DNA of 42,500 nt from Neocallimastix lanati (nom. inval.) (GCA_016946835.1 JACVTC010000143.1:402501-445000), one strand, 5' to 3'; counted from the stretch's first letter, positions 19,416 through 31,281 are shown. A program made the numbers and translations. Notes: a model not told the origin generated them from the sequence alone.

Positions 19416-20189
19416 TGTAAAGATTTAATAAAATCTTTAATAATTAATTATTACATAATTAATTAATGTAATAAAATTACATAAATTTATGATTTACGTA
19501 TATGAAAATTAATTATAAATTTATGTAAACTTTTCATAAAGGAAAAATTATTATTTAAATAATTTTGGATAATAACTTAAATCTAAATAATTTATTTAAG
19601 TTAGTTAATTTAGTTTAGTTTATTTAAAATAGTTATTCTATTTAACTTAGTTAATTTAGTTTAGTTAGTTTAAAATACTTTAAAATTAATTTCGGAATAG
19701 TTTTAAATAGTTAAAATTAGTTTAAATAGTTTACAAAAATAGTTTTGAATTGTAAATATATAAACATTAGTATTAATAATATTTATATAATAAATATATA
19801 ATAAATGAGTTGTTATTGAATTTAATTATTATTGTAAATAAGTTGAAAGTTTATTAAATTAATTATTATTTAGTTTAGTTAATTATTATTTAATAAAATT
19901 ATTAATAAATATTTTGTTTATAAATAAATAGTAATATATGTAAATTAGATAGAAATAATATATTATAATGTAATAATGAAAAAATATAAATACATGTAAA
20001 TTTCTATAATTAAATCGATGTATTAGTTATTGACTATATGATAGTTAATAACAAAAAGAGATTTAATTTTTTTTAATTAATAAAGATTATTTTATTTAAA
20101 AAAAACGAATTTTTATTACGTGTTTTTTTTTTTTTATTTTGATGTTAAAATTTGTTATTTGTAATCTGTTTCTGATAGAACTCTTTACA
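19416..20189 (+). repeat. Solo LTR, TGTAAAGAT family 2
   Basis: 774 bp, TGTAAAGATTT to CTTTACA, with perfect TTTAT duplications at 19411-19415 and 20190-20194. The edge hairpin is AAAGATTT-AATA-AAATCTTT. The TATA box is at 19985, followed 35 bases on by GTATTAGTTAT, a two-mismatch variant of the family primer 11-mer. It arose by LTR-LTR recombination of an element that had entered gypsy-A's 3' LTR. Confidence 0.93.
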
Positions 20190-20693
20190 TTTATTAAATA
20201 TGAAATTAAATAATTTAGTCACAAAAAATTCGCCAAATCTGTTATTGTTAAATTTTTATTTATTTAAATAGTATAGTTTAATATTATTAATAGTTTTTAG
20301 TTTAATTTTAAATTAGTTAAAATATTTAAATAGTTATAATAAAAAATAGTTATAATAAAAAATAGTTAATTAGAAAATTATACTATAATTAGTTTTAGTT
20401 TAAATATTTTATTATTTTATAAAATTAATTATTATTAATAATATTTAAATTGAATATATGTAAATTAAATTAATTTAATATATTAGAATATAATTAAGAA
20501 AAAATATAAATATTGTAAATTTTCTTTAATTGAAAAAATGTAATTGTTATTTTTTTTTATAATTTGATAGTTCATAACATAATAAGAACTATTTAATAAA
20601 AGATTTTTAATAAACCAAATATTTTTAATAAAAAAGAATTTATTTTATAATAGTGTTTTTGTATTATTATAATCTGTTTTATCATAAAACACT

Positions 20694-21400
20694 TGTAAAG
20701 ATGTGATTATCCCAATCACATTTTAAATTAAAAATTTTTCTTGTGTAATTCAAAAATGTAAATTATTCTTTGATTTATAAAATAATAAGCAAAGTAAATA
20801 AATCATATGAACTAAATTTTTGAATTATATTCTTTAAGCCACAAGATAAATTTTTAATGTAATAATTTTTATAAAATTTAATTCTGAGAAAATTATTGTT
20901 GTAAAATAATTTAAATGAATTAATTAAAGTTTAAAACAAAATAAATTAATAATTTATTTTGTGAAAATTAAGTTTCAAAATTTAATCATGACTCCTCTAA
21001 CATTGTTTTTAAATCGAAAATAAATAAAGACTTTACTTATAATATTAAAATAATAAATAGATAATAAATGTACTTAATTTTAATTATTTAGTATTTAGTT
21101 TAATTAATAATTATATTTTTCTAAATTTAGTTATAGTTTATAAATTTATTATTTAATAAAATTCATTAGGATAGTTTTATATTAAAATATATATAATTTA
21201 AATAAAATAATATATTATCAATGTATTTAGGAAAAGTATAAATAGAAGATACTTTTCACATTTTTTCTCGATGTAATTGTTATTTTTAACAAATAACTAT
21301 TAAATATTAATAAAATATATTTTAATAAAAAAATTTTTTTTAATAAAATAAAATTTATTGTATTTTGTTATTGTAATCTATTTTTGTGTTTTCTTTTACA
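20694..21400 (+). repeat. Solo LTR, TGTAAAGAT family 3
   Basis: 707 bp, TGTAAAGATGTG to TTTTACA, with perfect ACACT duplications at 20689-20693 and 21401-21405. The edge hairpin is ATGTGATT-ATCCC-AATCACAT. TATAAATA at 21237 and GTAATTGTTAT at 21273 are conserved with gypsy-A despite divergent sequence elsewhere. Confidence 0.93.
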
Positions 21401-21410
21401 ACACTTTATA

Positions 21411-22480
21411 GGTATACAGACACTAGTTAATACTGAATTATTCTAGATTGAAAGATTTTTTTTAATGGAAATAACTTTTTCATCCCTTTATTGTGTTTCT
21501 AAAGAACTTAACATTCCTTCCCTATCGGCGAAATGTGTAATTGCTCAGGTAAGGTGTCTTAAAAAATGGAAAAACTCCAATTGTATTATCTACGTTTTTA
21601 TTTAGAGATATATCACATTATAGACGTCATGCATGGAATAAAGAAAGTAAAAATTTTAGTCGACAAATTAGATAAAATTTCCATCAAGAAAAAAAAAAAA
21701 AAAAAAAAAAAATCAATTATAAACTTTTTACTGGGATAGAGATATCGCTGGAAAATCAATCAAGGCTAAGGCTTATAAGAAAAAAATGAATTTGCGAAAA
21801 CTGAAACTAGCTAAAGCTCAAATTTAAGTATCCTAAATACAGCATTGGTTTTTGATGAGTACTTCGTACCAGATATGGATATAAATTGGATATTCGTGTT
21901 GCCAAAGCTGCCAATAGGATTGTAGACGACTGTCCAGAACGATGTCCTTGTTGTTTTAGTGAAAAATACTAATCCTCCATTGGAACTTTTAGTTTTCTAA
22001 TTGTTATCTTTTCCTGAAATTTCGAATGAAATATTTTATTGAAATGAAATTCCTTGTGAAAATTTTTTACAATTAGTAAATATTCCCCAATATTAAATAG
22101 TAATGTAAACACTGTTGTCACAGATATGAATAATATAGAATCAAATACTAATTATAATAATAGTAGTAATGAAGAGTATAATATTAATAATAATAGCAAT
22201 AGGAATAGTGTTGTTAATAATCGTAATAATATTAATAGAGAAAATAGGAATATAAATATTAGTAATAGAGTAATATTAGTAATAGAGAAAATAGGAATAT
22301 TAATATTAGTAATAGAGAAAATAGGAATATTAATATTAGAAATAGTGAAAATAAAAGCATTGTTACTAATAATGTAGTGAATAGATCAATTGATAATAGT
22401 AAATAAATAATTAATAATAAATAATAATAATACAAATAATAAATAATAAATAATAAATAATACATTTTAATTATTGGATA
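21411..22480 (+). pseudogene. Decayed LINE, 3' portion
   Basis: Continuation of the relic at 9785-12462 after gypsy-A. The first codons read QTLVNTELF, then LNIPSLSAKCVIAQVRC at ~21508-21560, then an A24 tract (~21689-21712), then YGYKLDIRVAKAANRIV at ~21875-21928 and the Cys cluster CPERCPCC ending at 21954, then an Asn/Ser-codon tract from ~22126. It matches the LINE piece at 2330-3087 in the CPCC block and in the Asn-rich tract after it, but the distal LLGGR piece is not found here. Stops and frameshifts throughout. No coding role remains. Confidence 0.8.
22229..22465 (+). repeat. 30-bp tandem repeat and AAT microsatellite at the LINE 3' end
   Basis: Units of 30 bp built on ATTAGTAATAGAGAAAATAG from ~22229 to ~22358, then (AAT)n/(AATA)n to ~22465. 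They look like slippage expansions of the LINE's Asn-codon tract. Confidence 0.75.
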
Positions 22481-22548
22481 AATTTAATTTGATATTTTAA
22501 TATTAATATTTTTTATATTATTTCTTTATTTATTTTTAATTTATTATC

Positions 22549-22726
22549 TGTTAGAAAAAATTACTCGTAAAATATTATTAGTCATAAAAATAAAATATAT
22601 TTAGTTAATAACTAATAGTATTTATGTATCTATTATTATATAAGAAAAGTATAAAAGAAACTTTTTTTCTCTAAAAAAAAATTTTATAAACAAAATAAAA
22701 TAACTTATAATACTAAAATAATTACA
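22549..22726 (+). repeat. copia-B 5' LTR
   Basis: Aligned with 28552-28728. The right edge is ambiguous: 23 bases (TGTCTACATTTTCG followed by TGTTTAAAA) separate it from the primer site, and a similar sequence occurs at about 38192-38207. Confidence 0.75.
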
Positions 22727-22749
22727 TGTCTACATTTTCGTGTTTAAAA

Positions 22750-22778
22750 GATTAAGAGTCTCAACTCTCTGATTGCGC
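22750..22778 (+). promoter_or_regulatory. copia-B primer-binding site matching a lysine tRNA (CUU) 5' half
   Basis: Reads GATTAAGAGTCTCA and then ACTCTCTGATTGCGC. The complement, TTGAGACTCTTAATC, has the form of a tRNA-Lys(CUU) anticodon arm, and GCGCAATC resembles its D-arm. The first 14 bases equal the copia-A site although the LTRs are unrelated. Confidence 0.78.
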
Positions 22779-22956
22779 ATAAAATAAAGTTAAGTTTAAT
22801 TTATAAAATTATATATTTATTATTAATTTAATTAATTAATAATTTACTAAACATTTCTTTATTTTTAACAATTAATATATATTTAAATTAAAAATAAATA
22901 TGATCAACATTAACTTTGAGTTTTAACAATATAAAGGATTCACAAAATTATATTAG

Positions 22957-23083
22957 AAAACAATGAACAATAGTCAACTGATAATTTTAATCAAGTTGAA
23001 AACAATGAACAATAGTCAACTGATAATTTTAATCAAGTTGAAAACAATGAACAATAGTCAACTGATAAACTAAATCAAGTTGA
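22957..23083 (+). repeat. copia-B leader: three 42-bp hairpin units
   Basis: Exact 42-bp period, with CAATGAACAATAGTCAACTG starting each unit (22961, 23003, 23045). Each unit holds TCAACT, a 14-nt loop and AGTTGA: 22974-22979 with 22994-22999, 23016-23021 with 23036-23041, and 23058-23063 with 23078-23083. The third unit has a changed loop but an intact stem. The rest of the leader (22779-23338) is AT-rich and non-coding. Confidence 0.85.
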
Positions 23084-23338
23084 AAAACAATAAATAAATT
23101 ACAAATTAATAAAATCAGAAATTCTTTTTAAACAAATAAAATTTTTTTTAAAAATAGAATCCAATATAAATCAATTTAATTAATTGAATAAGACCAACCA
23201 AAATATTAAAAATCCTAAAAGAACAACTAAATATAAATATATCTTGTATTTTATAAATTTTCTAAAAACAATACTTATAGTAAATTAAAACTATATCATA
23301 ACTAATTAATCAATAATTATTATTAACATCAATTTCAA

Positions 23339-25543
23339 ATGCCCAGAGAAATCAAACCAATACCAACTCTGTAATTAATGAAGAAAGTAATGAACCCAAA
23401 AGAAATCTAATTACCTTCAATTATTCAGAAAGCTTCAATAGAATAATTGAATTAAATACAGAAAATTATAATGGTTGGTCTAGAAAAAAAATTATATCTT
23501 TTGTCAATTAATAAATTAACAAAATATGTAATGAAACAAGAAATAAAAAAGTTTAGAAAGAAAACTATCTCAGGAAACCTTAGCAATTATATACTGGATC
23601 CGTTTGATGATTTATACGTTTACTAGAAAGGAACCACCTCGAAAGATATCAAAAATGATAACACCGCAAAATGGATTATTATTAATAATCTTTCTGACAA
23701 GACCGCCAAACTAGTAGAAGGGGATTCGACAACTGGAACAAGTGTGCCACATATGTAAAACGATTGATCCCAAAAATCACTCTTTCAAACCTAAAAGAAA
23801 ACACCAATATTACACCCCCATACACTACCTTTGCACTCAATACCAATATAAAAAATAAGTCACCTTGAGAAAACAAATTGACACACAAAAAGGGATATAG
23901 AAAAAATGGAAGGTGCAATTATTGCAATAGAAAGGGTCATTATTTTTATAAGTGCAAATTAAGAAAAAATTCAAAAAGGTTCAGAAAATCAAACTTCAGA
24001 AAAAATAATAGAAAATTCAATAAAAACAAACATAATAAAAATTATTTAAATCTCTCAGAAAAAAGAGATAATTACAACTCAACATTTTCCGATATTTTCA
24101 CATCTGATTACAATTCTGATTCTAAAAATGAAATACATTATATTAACAAGACCAGTAGTACCAAAGAGACAAATCAAAAACATATTACTTGCTGGATTTT
24201 AGATTCAGGTGCATCAGTAAATATAACCAATGATATCAATCAATTACATAATATTAGGGAATGTCATGAAAAAATATATCTAGCTAATGGAAAATTTATT
24301 ATCCAAAATTATATTGGTTCATTCAACGGTTTCATCAATAATATGGAAATAATTATTGAAAACGTATATTATTCGAATGAAATCAGCAAAAACTTATTGT
24401 CTTTTTGTAATTTAATTCAGCAAAATTATAAAATTATTTTCAACAATATACAAAGCAAACCATCATCAATAATATATAATTATAATAACAAAAGGATAGC
24501 AAATAAACCAGTAATAATTCTTATACGTTCAAACTTATTATTTCAAAAGAAAAATTAAACTTTGACCCTTCAATCATTAACAATAATTATGAATTACTTT
24601 TATCAACATTAAAATCAAGCGAAAGATACAATTTATGGCATCGACGATTTGTGCATTTCAACATCGACACTATCAAAAAGAAATTACTAAAAACACAAAT
24701 AAACCACCCTACCTGTTCCATCTGTGCAAATTCAAAACTTAAAAACAAGCCATATAAAAAGTCTAATTTCAGAGCATCAAATGCATTTGAATTAATACAT
24801 GTGGATCTCGTAGGTCCCATTCTGGAATCAATATATGGCAATCGATATTTTTTCACTATATTAGACGACTATTCCAGACACGGATGGGTCATATTCCTAA
24901 AAAACAAGAGTGATACATTTCAATCATTCTATACTTGGTTCAACAAAATAAAAAATCAATTCAACATTAAAATTAAATCAATTCGTTCATATAACGGCAC
25001 TGAATTTGTCAATAACAATTTTTCATTTTTTTTTCTTCTTACGTCATCATCCACCAAAAAACTGTTCCACACAACCCTCAGTCTAATGGCCGTGCTGAAA
25101 GATTTAATGGAACCCTTATCACTGTAGCGAAAGCCATTATGAACGACGCTAAACTTAGCCATCAGTTCTGGGAGGATGCCGTAAACACCGCAAACCACAT
25201 CCACAATATCATACCTCACAAAGGTATCAACCAAAAGATTCCTCATGAACTATTATTTAAATCAAAGATAAGCTACAATAATATTCATGTATTTGGCTAC
25301 AAGATTTTCTACTATGTCCCAAAGACTTTCAGAAGTAAATTCGACAATAATTCTTTACCTGGAATATTCCTTGGTTACTCTGATAATCCTCTAGCTTTCA
25401 AAATTTTAGATGTATCAAACAATAAAATTGTACTTTCTAGAAGTGTTATATTTTTTGAACAATCCCCCGGTGATTACTCCTTAAGTAATTGTCCCTCTAA
25501 ATTTTACAAATTTTATTCCCTATCACCAAATCAGGGGGAATAA
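23339..25543 (+). pseudogene. copia-B gag-protease-integrase relic
   Basis: Starts ATGCCCAGAGAA like copia-A's MPR but meets a stop after 11 codons. Recognisable pieces follow: SNYILDPFDDLYV, AKWIIINNLSDKTAKLVEG, then, after an apparent internal deletion of the middle of Gag, CATYVKRLIP. Zinc knuckle: CNYCNRKGHYFYKC at ~23914-23955. Protease: WILDSGASVNITND at ~24193. Integrase zinc domain: LWHRRFVHF, then CSIC at ~24717. INT core: HVDLVGP. The second catalytic Asp is replaced by Tyr (RSYNGTEF). The region after it is frameshifted. The E motif (GRAERFNG, ~25087) and the INT tail (VFGYKIFYYVPK) follow. At least four frame breaks. Confidence 0.88.
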
Positions 25544-25718
25544 TTCCTACTTCAACAATAATACTTAAGAGCAAAGCCTTAACAATGAATCTTCATTAAC
25601 AAATAACACCCACCATTCATACAATCCAGACCTAATCTATAACTAACACAATGAAAACATCTATAAATTAGGTAAGTATAACAATAATTCTACCATCACT
25701 ACCAAAAGAAAATATAAT

Positions 25719-26490
25719 TGTAAAGATATCTTTATATCTTTAATAAATTTATGTAATTCATTATTACATTAATTTATGTATGAAATTTTTTCCACGATAT
25801 CTTGAATAAAATTATGTAATTTACATTAATTTATGAATTAAAGCATATTTCAATAAATTTATGTAAACGAAAAATCATACATCAAATTTACGTACATGAA
25901 TTAAATACTTTAAATAATTATTTCTCCTTAAATTAATAATTGAAATTTAAAATTATAAATTAGAACTTAAATTATTTAAATTTATATTTATTAAATATGA
26001 AATTAAATAATTTAGTCACAAAAAATTCGCCAAATCTGTTATTGTTAAATTTTTATTTATTTAAATAGTATAGTTTAATATTATTAATAGTTTTTAGTTT
26101 AATTTTAAATTAGTTAAAATATTTAAATAGTTATAATAAAAAATAGTTATAATAAAAAATAGTTAATTAGAAAATTATACTATAATTAGTTTTAGTTTAA
26201 ATATTTTATTATTTTATAAAATTAATTATTATTAATAATATTTAAATTGAATATATGTAAATTAAATTAATTTAATATATTAGAATATAATTAAGAAAAA
26301 ATATAAATATTGTAAATTTTTTATTAATTGAAAAAATGTAATTGTTATTTTTTTTTATAATTTGATAGTTCATAATAAGAACTATTTAATAAAAGATTTT
26401 TAATAAACCAAATATTTTTAATAAAAAGAATTTATTTTATAATAGTGTTTTTGTATTATTATAATCTGTTTTAACATAAAACACTTTATA
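25719..26490 (+). repeat. Solo LTR of gypsy-A family inside copia-B
   Basis: 772 bp, nearly identical to gypsy-A's LTRs, with ATAAT duplications at 25714-25718 and 26491-26495. It shares two variants with gypsy-A's 3' LTR against its 5' LTR (AAAGCATATT and CTTTAAATAATT). It marks a second recent insertion of the family and confirms the LTR ends. Confidence 0.95.
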
Positions 26491-26510
26491 ATAATAGAAA
26501 CAAAACTAAC

Positions 26511-28521
26511 ATGAACAAAAATAACAATAAAAGTAATAATAATAATAACGATAACAATACTAATTACAATAATATTAATAACAAAAACAACAACAATAAT
26601 GCTAATAATAATAATAACAATAATAATAATACAAATAATAATAATACAAATAATAATAATACAAATAATTATAATACAAATAATAATAATACTAATAATA
26701 ATAACAATAGTAACAGCGATAGTGATAATTATAACAACAACATTAACCATTACAACAAAAACACCACCAATACAAACAATCATAATAAAAATAATAATAG
26801 TAATTTCCAAAATAATATCAATTTTACAAAAACAAATAATATTAAAGAAAATATCATCAATAACACTATGATGTATAAAATATGTAATGAAATAAATAAC
26901 AGAAATTATTCAAAAAGAAAAATTGAGAATATAGGTTTAAACACTAATCATATAAAGAAACAAAAATTAAATGTCAAATTCATTGAACCAAACACATATA
27001 AAGATATTTTCGATTGTGATGATAAAGAAGAATGGTTGGCGGCCGTCAATGAAGAATTACATAACATGAAAAAATTAAAGGTATATACTTCAGTAAATAA
27101 TTTACCAAATAATACTAATATTATATCATCAAAATGGATATTCAAATACAGAAAAGATTTTGATGGAAAAATATTCAAAAGAAAGGCTCGTCTAGTTGCT
27201 CGGGGTTTCACATAGAAATACGGTATAGACTTCAAAGAAACATTCTCACTAACCCTGAAACATGATTCTTTAAGAATATTCACTGCTTTTGCTACACAAA
27301 GGAAATTTAATATTGAACAGATTGACATTAACGCTGCATATCTAAGTGCAAAACTCACTGAAGAAGTATACATGAAACCACCTGAAGGACACCCAGACTA
27401 CAATAAAAGGTTTTGGAAGTTAAATAAGGTTATATGAACTCAAGCAAAAATGCAGAGAATGGAACAAGGAATTAAATAATTTTCTTATGAATCTCGGATT
27501 TAAACAGTTAGTAAGTGAGCCATGTCTTTATGTGAAAAGAAACAATTCGAATATAATAAACTGTATATTTGGAGTGTATGTAGATGACATACTGATAGCA
27601 GGTAAAAGTAAAGAAATAAATATCACAAAAAATAAAATAAAAAATAGGTTTAAAATAAAAGAAATTGGAAATGTTGATTTCGTGATAGGTATAAAATTTA
27701 TAAAATACAAAAATGGATATATATTAAATCAAAATATGTATTTAGTTGATCTATTAGAAAAGTATAATATTTTAGATTTACCGCCTCTGAGGAACATGAA
27801 ACCTGTAGAAAATGAAAAATTAAGAAAACATGAAATAGATGAAACGGAATATCGAGATGCTATCGGAAGACTTTTATACTTAGCAATATGTACCCGACCA
27901 AACATTATCTTCGCTGTTAGTAAAGCCGCTAGGAAATCAAAAAATCCCACATTAGAAGATTGGGAAAATGTGAAAAGAATACTTAGATACTTAAAGGGCA
28001 CAGCAAATTTCAGTTGAAGATTTTCAACAAGTGAGTCAATAGAAGCATATGTTGATGCAGACTATGCCGGAGATGAAGAGACCAGGAGATCTACCACCGG
28101 TTTCATTATTTGTATGGGTGAGACACCTACGAGCTGGTGTTCCAAACTCCAACACTGCATATCGACTTCAACAGCCGAAGCGGAATACTACAGCCTAAGT
28201 GAATGCTGTAAACATTGCATCTGGTATCTGAATATATTAACTGAATTGGATTATAAAATAAAATATATAACTGCAAATGTCGATAACAAAGCAACTATAT
28301 ATAATAGTAAAAACCAATCAATCAATCCAAAAACAAAACATATAGATATCAGATTTCATTTTGTAAGAAAACTGATAAAAGAAAACAAAATTAAACTACA
28401 ATACGTTAAATCTGAATGGAATTTGGCAGATGGTTTTACGAAGTTTTTGAATAACACTCTAATGGACAAATTCAGGGAACATATATTTTACAAAACTGAT
28501 AATACAAATATAACAAATTAA
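26511..28521 (+). pseudogene. copia-B reverse transcriptase-RNase H relic
   Basis: Begins with an Asn-codon linker (26511-26800), then RT: EWLAAVNEELHNMKKLKVY, KWIFKYRKDFDG, and ARLVARGFT followed by an in-frame TAG at about 27212. Frame breaks at ~27435 remove the YGLKQ block. RT resumes at 27487 with FKQLVSEPCLYVK and YVDDILIAG (YVDD at ~27577). A TGA at about 28015 precedes RNase H (DADYAGDEETRRSTTGF, STAEAEY, DNKA, LADGFTK), which ends at 28521. RT and RH active-site residues survive, but the frame is broken at least three times. Confidence 0.9.
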
Positions 28522-28540
28522 ACTTGAAACCAAGTTAATT

Positions 28541-28551
28541 TTGACGGGGAA
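28541..28551 (+). promoter_or_regulatory. copia-B polypurine tract
   Basis: TTGACGGGGAA immediately before the 3' LTR. The GGGGAA end is shared with copia-A's tract. Confidence 0.8.
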
Positions 28552-28728
28552 TGTTGGAAAAAATTACTCGTAAAATATTATTAGTCATAAAAATAAAATA
28601 ATATTTAGTTAATAACTAATAGTATTTATGTATCTACTATTATATAAGAAAAGTATAAAAGAAACTCTTTTTCTCTAAAAAAAATTTTTATAAACGTAAT
28701 AAAAATAACTTATAATACTAATATAACA
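28552..28728 (+). repeat. copia-B 3' LTR
   Basis: 177 bp, TGTTGG to TATAACA. TATATAAG and TATAAAAG occur in the middle, possible core promoter elements. The right boundary is less certain than the left. Confidence 0.85.
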
Positions 28729-28804
28729 GAATCAATAATTACAATTATTTTATTATTTTAATATTTAGTATTATTTTTCAATAAAGTTTTAAAACAAATA
28801 ATTA

Positions 28805-29402
28805 TGATACAATATAAGTAATAAAGTATCAGATTTCTATTTATAACGAGGTCGAGCAAATAGGGAATTTGTAAAATAATATATTCCAACTCAAAGATAA
28901 TAAATAATAATTTACACAAATAATAAAATTTATTTATTTCTTTTTAAATCTTGTTTTTATTTATTTATTTATTTTACATAAATTATTACAATTATATTTA
29001 TATTCCTCTGAATATAATGATTTTTATCTATCTCTAATAATTCAATTTATATTAATATCTTAATAATAATTTTACTTATAATTGTAGGATTCAACTCTTA
29101 TCCTTTAACTATAAGTCATTACTTAATTATTTAAACTAAACTATAAGTTCTCTGAAACTATTATTTTACTCAATTAGAATTTTTAAAACAACAAGAAAAA
29201 CTCTCTCTTTAACTTTTATTTCATTCTCTTCTTTTAAATTTATTAATTAATTTTATCTTGAATATTATTGGCTGTCTAATTAATTTTTAATCTATTTATA
29301 TAATGATTTAGTATATTATATATTGTAATTATTTTTCACTATATTATTATAGGATTTTCTCTTTTGTTAATTTTCTTGCGTATTTCTAGCTGTATTGTAT
29401 CA
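28805..29402 (-). repeat. gypsy-B 3' LTR
   Basis: 598 bp. It differs from 37021-37618 by one C/A and one G/A change. Confidence 0.95.
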
Positions 29403-29417
29403 AAACGCCCCCACTTA
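29403..29417 (-). promoter_or_regulatory. gypsy-B polypurine tract
   Basis: On the minus strand TAAGTGGGGGCGTTT abuts the 3' LTR. A 6-bp hairpin GACTTC/GAAGTC with a 7-nt loop lies just upstream in the transcript (about 29423-29441). Confidence 0.75.
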
Positions 29418-29474
29418 GTCTTGACTTCGTCCCTTGAAGTCTATTACTTGGGTATTTAGATACAATTTATATAA

Positions 29475-29505
<31 letters not shown>

Positions 29506-29599
29506 TAATGATTTATAAGATATTTATAAAATATATAAAAAAATTTTTTTTTTTTTTTTTTTTTTTATAATAAATTTATACTGGTTTACAAAATATAAA

Positions 29600-29632
<33 letters not shown>
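29475..29632 (-). repeat. Three long A-tracts in the gypsy-B 3' region
   Basis: T runs on the plus strand at 29475-29498, 29544-29566 and 29603-29632 are A runs of 23-30 in the element's sense strand. The spacers between them resemble each other (AAATTTATA..TTTA), suggesting a tandemly copied unit. The rest of 29418-30145 is AT-rich and without genes. Confidence 0.7.
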
Positions 29633-29634
<2 letters not shown>

Positions 29635-30145
29635 GTAAGTCATTATTTTATTTTTGTTATATATATTGAATAATTTTAACTTAACTTTGAAATTGAAATT
29701 GAAATGAGATTTTGAAATTTAAATTTTGAAATTTAAAATTGAATTATTAATTTATTATTATTCTAAATATTTATATAGATGTATTTATAATTTTCTTATG
29801 TATATTGTTTATATCTTAACGTGTCATTCATAATGTGATTTATTTGCGTTGTCATTTAAAATAAAATATATAAATAATAATAAAAGAAAATAATTGAATC
29901 TTGTATTGTGATTTAACTATTATTAGAGTGTTAAGTATATATATATCTTCTCAATTATTAATATTAATAATATTATTTATCATTATTATTATGATATTAT
30001 TTATTTTCCAAAATAAATTATTTTTAAATTATTTTTCTATGTATATATATTATATCTTTGTTATTCATAAAGTGTCGTAATAAATTATATTATACTATTA
30101 TACTATATATCATTTATTTTATTATCTATCTCATATTATATTTAA

Positions 30146-30913
30146 TGTAAAGATATTATTAATATCTTTAAATAATTTTAATTAAATTTAATCATAAATT
30201 TAAGTAAAATTAAAATAAATTTATTTGAATTCACGTGTATAAAATTATTGAAAATATTTTTAACATAATTTCGATTTTTTCCCAATCATACTAATAAATT
30301 AAAAATTTCTCTTGTGAAACTAGTATTTGAAAATCATTTCTTTTTATGTAATTTAATTTAAATAATAAGAGTTAAGGTTTTTCACAAGATAAATTAACAA
30401 CATGAAACTATGCAATTAGTCATGTTGAAACTTACGGCATTTTATGCTAAATTTATATTAAATAATTATGACAACTTTTATATTATTTTTAAATAGAAAA
30501 TATATAATAAATTTACTAATAATATTTAAATAATAAATAAAAAATGAACTCAATTAGAATTGATTATATTTATTTTAGTTATTAATTATAATTCTCTTTA
30601 TTTAGTAATAGTTAATTATTTATTATTAGTTTAGGTTAGTATTGTTTTTAAATAAATAGCTAGATAATATAATTCAATAGGAATTATATATTATAAATGT
30701 AATAAGATAAAAATATAAATAGTTATCAAATTTCATGTATTTTAATCGATGTAATTGTTATTAACGATTTCTTGTTAATAACACTTTAAAATAAATAAAG
30801 ATTTTAATATTTAAAAAAATTAATAAAACTTGTTCTTTAAAACTATTATTTTGTGTTTTAGTGTTATTATTGAAGTGTTGATTTATAATCTATTTTTTTA
30901 CCAAAACTTTATA
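30146..30913 (+). repeat. Solo LTR, TGTAAAGAT family 4
   Basis: 768 bp, TGTAAAGATATT to CTTTATA. The edge hairpin AAAGATATT-ATT-AATATCTTT has a 9-bp stem. The TATA box is at 30714 and GTAATTGTTAT at 30751. The flanks are TTTAA (left) and CCTAA (right), an imperfect duplication. Confidence 0.87.
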
Positions 30914-31045
30914 CCTAAGTCCTATATAAATTTGTTTATACTATATATCATTTATTTTATTATCTATCTCTTATTATATTACCTAAGTCCTATATAAATT
31001 TGTTTGTACTATATATCATTTATTTTATTATCTATTATATATATG
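30914..31045. repeat. 68-bp tandem repeat flanking the family-4 solo LTR
   Basis: CCTAAGTCCTATATAAATTT begins at 30914 and again at 30982. The second part of the unit (ACTATATATCATTTATTTTA and on) also occurs to the left of the solo LTR near 30100-30140, so the LTR entered an existing repeat array. The stretch 31046-31259 is (TAT)-rich and without a credible gene. Confidence 0.75.
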
Positions 31046-31259
31046 GTTTTATATATTTTGTTCTATTATATATATTATCCTTTCTTATATCTTATTACTA
31101 TTATCCTATATGTTATTATACTATTTATTTATTTATTTATTATACTATTATATACTTATTTATTCATTAAATATTTTTATTATTTATTGTATATGATTAC
31201 TGTTGGTTATTTATATATATACTATCCTATTATTGATTATTACTATTCAATTTACTAAA

Positions 31260-31281
31260 ATTTTTTTTTTTTTTTTTTTTA

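Larger units (their letters stand above)
12463..21410 (+). mobile_element. gypsy-A: intact chromodomain Ty3/gypsy retrotransposon, self-priming type
   Basis: LTRs of about 777 bp after removing nested insertions, starting TGTAAAGATATC and ending CTTTATA, flanked by the 5-bp duplication GGTAT (12458-12462 and 21411-21415). Inside is a single 1640-codon gag-pol ORF. The 5' LTR carries a SINE. The 3' LTR carries two solo LTRs of related families, each with its own 5-bp duplication. The two LTRs differ at only about three positions, so all these insertions happened recently. No tRNA 3'-end primer site is present. Instead an 11-nt self-complementarity puts it with the Tf1/sushi-like self-priming chromoviruses. 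The element lies in an older LINE relic. Confidence 0.95.
19143..21410 (+). repeat. gypsy-A 3' LTR, interrupted by two solo LTRs
   Basis: Begins TGTAAAG and ends CTTTATA. Removing the two nested solo LTRs and one copy each of their duplications gives 777 bp. It overlaps the gag-pol stop codon by five bases. No canonical polypurine tract is seen before it; the preceding bases are CAGGGCGAGAT. Confidence 0.92.
22549..28728 (+). mobile_element. copia-B: degenerate Ty1/copia retrotransposon
   Basis: The LTRs (178 and 177 bp, both starting TGTT[A/G]GAAAAAATTACTCG) are about 94% alike by eye, so this copy is older than copia-A. No clear target duplication is left, and the right LTR edge is uncertain (28728 or up to 28743). 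Primer site, leader hairpin array, gag-pol relic and polypurine tract are in copia order. A gypsy-A solo LTR is inserted between the INT and RT parts. Confidence 0.9.

Noticed and set aside
26418-26810. Minus-strand Ile/Val-rich open frame.
   Set aside because: Antisense of the Asn-codon linker of copia-B; low-complexity shadow.
31004-31258. Short Tyr/Ile/Leu-rich open frame.
   Set aside because: Composed of TAT/ATT repeats around the 68-bp array, with no start context or motif.
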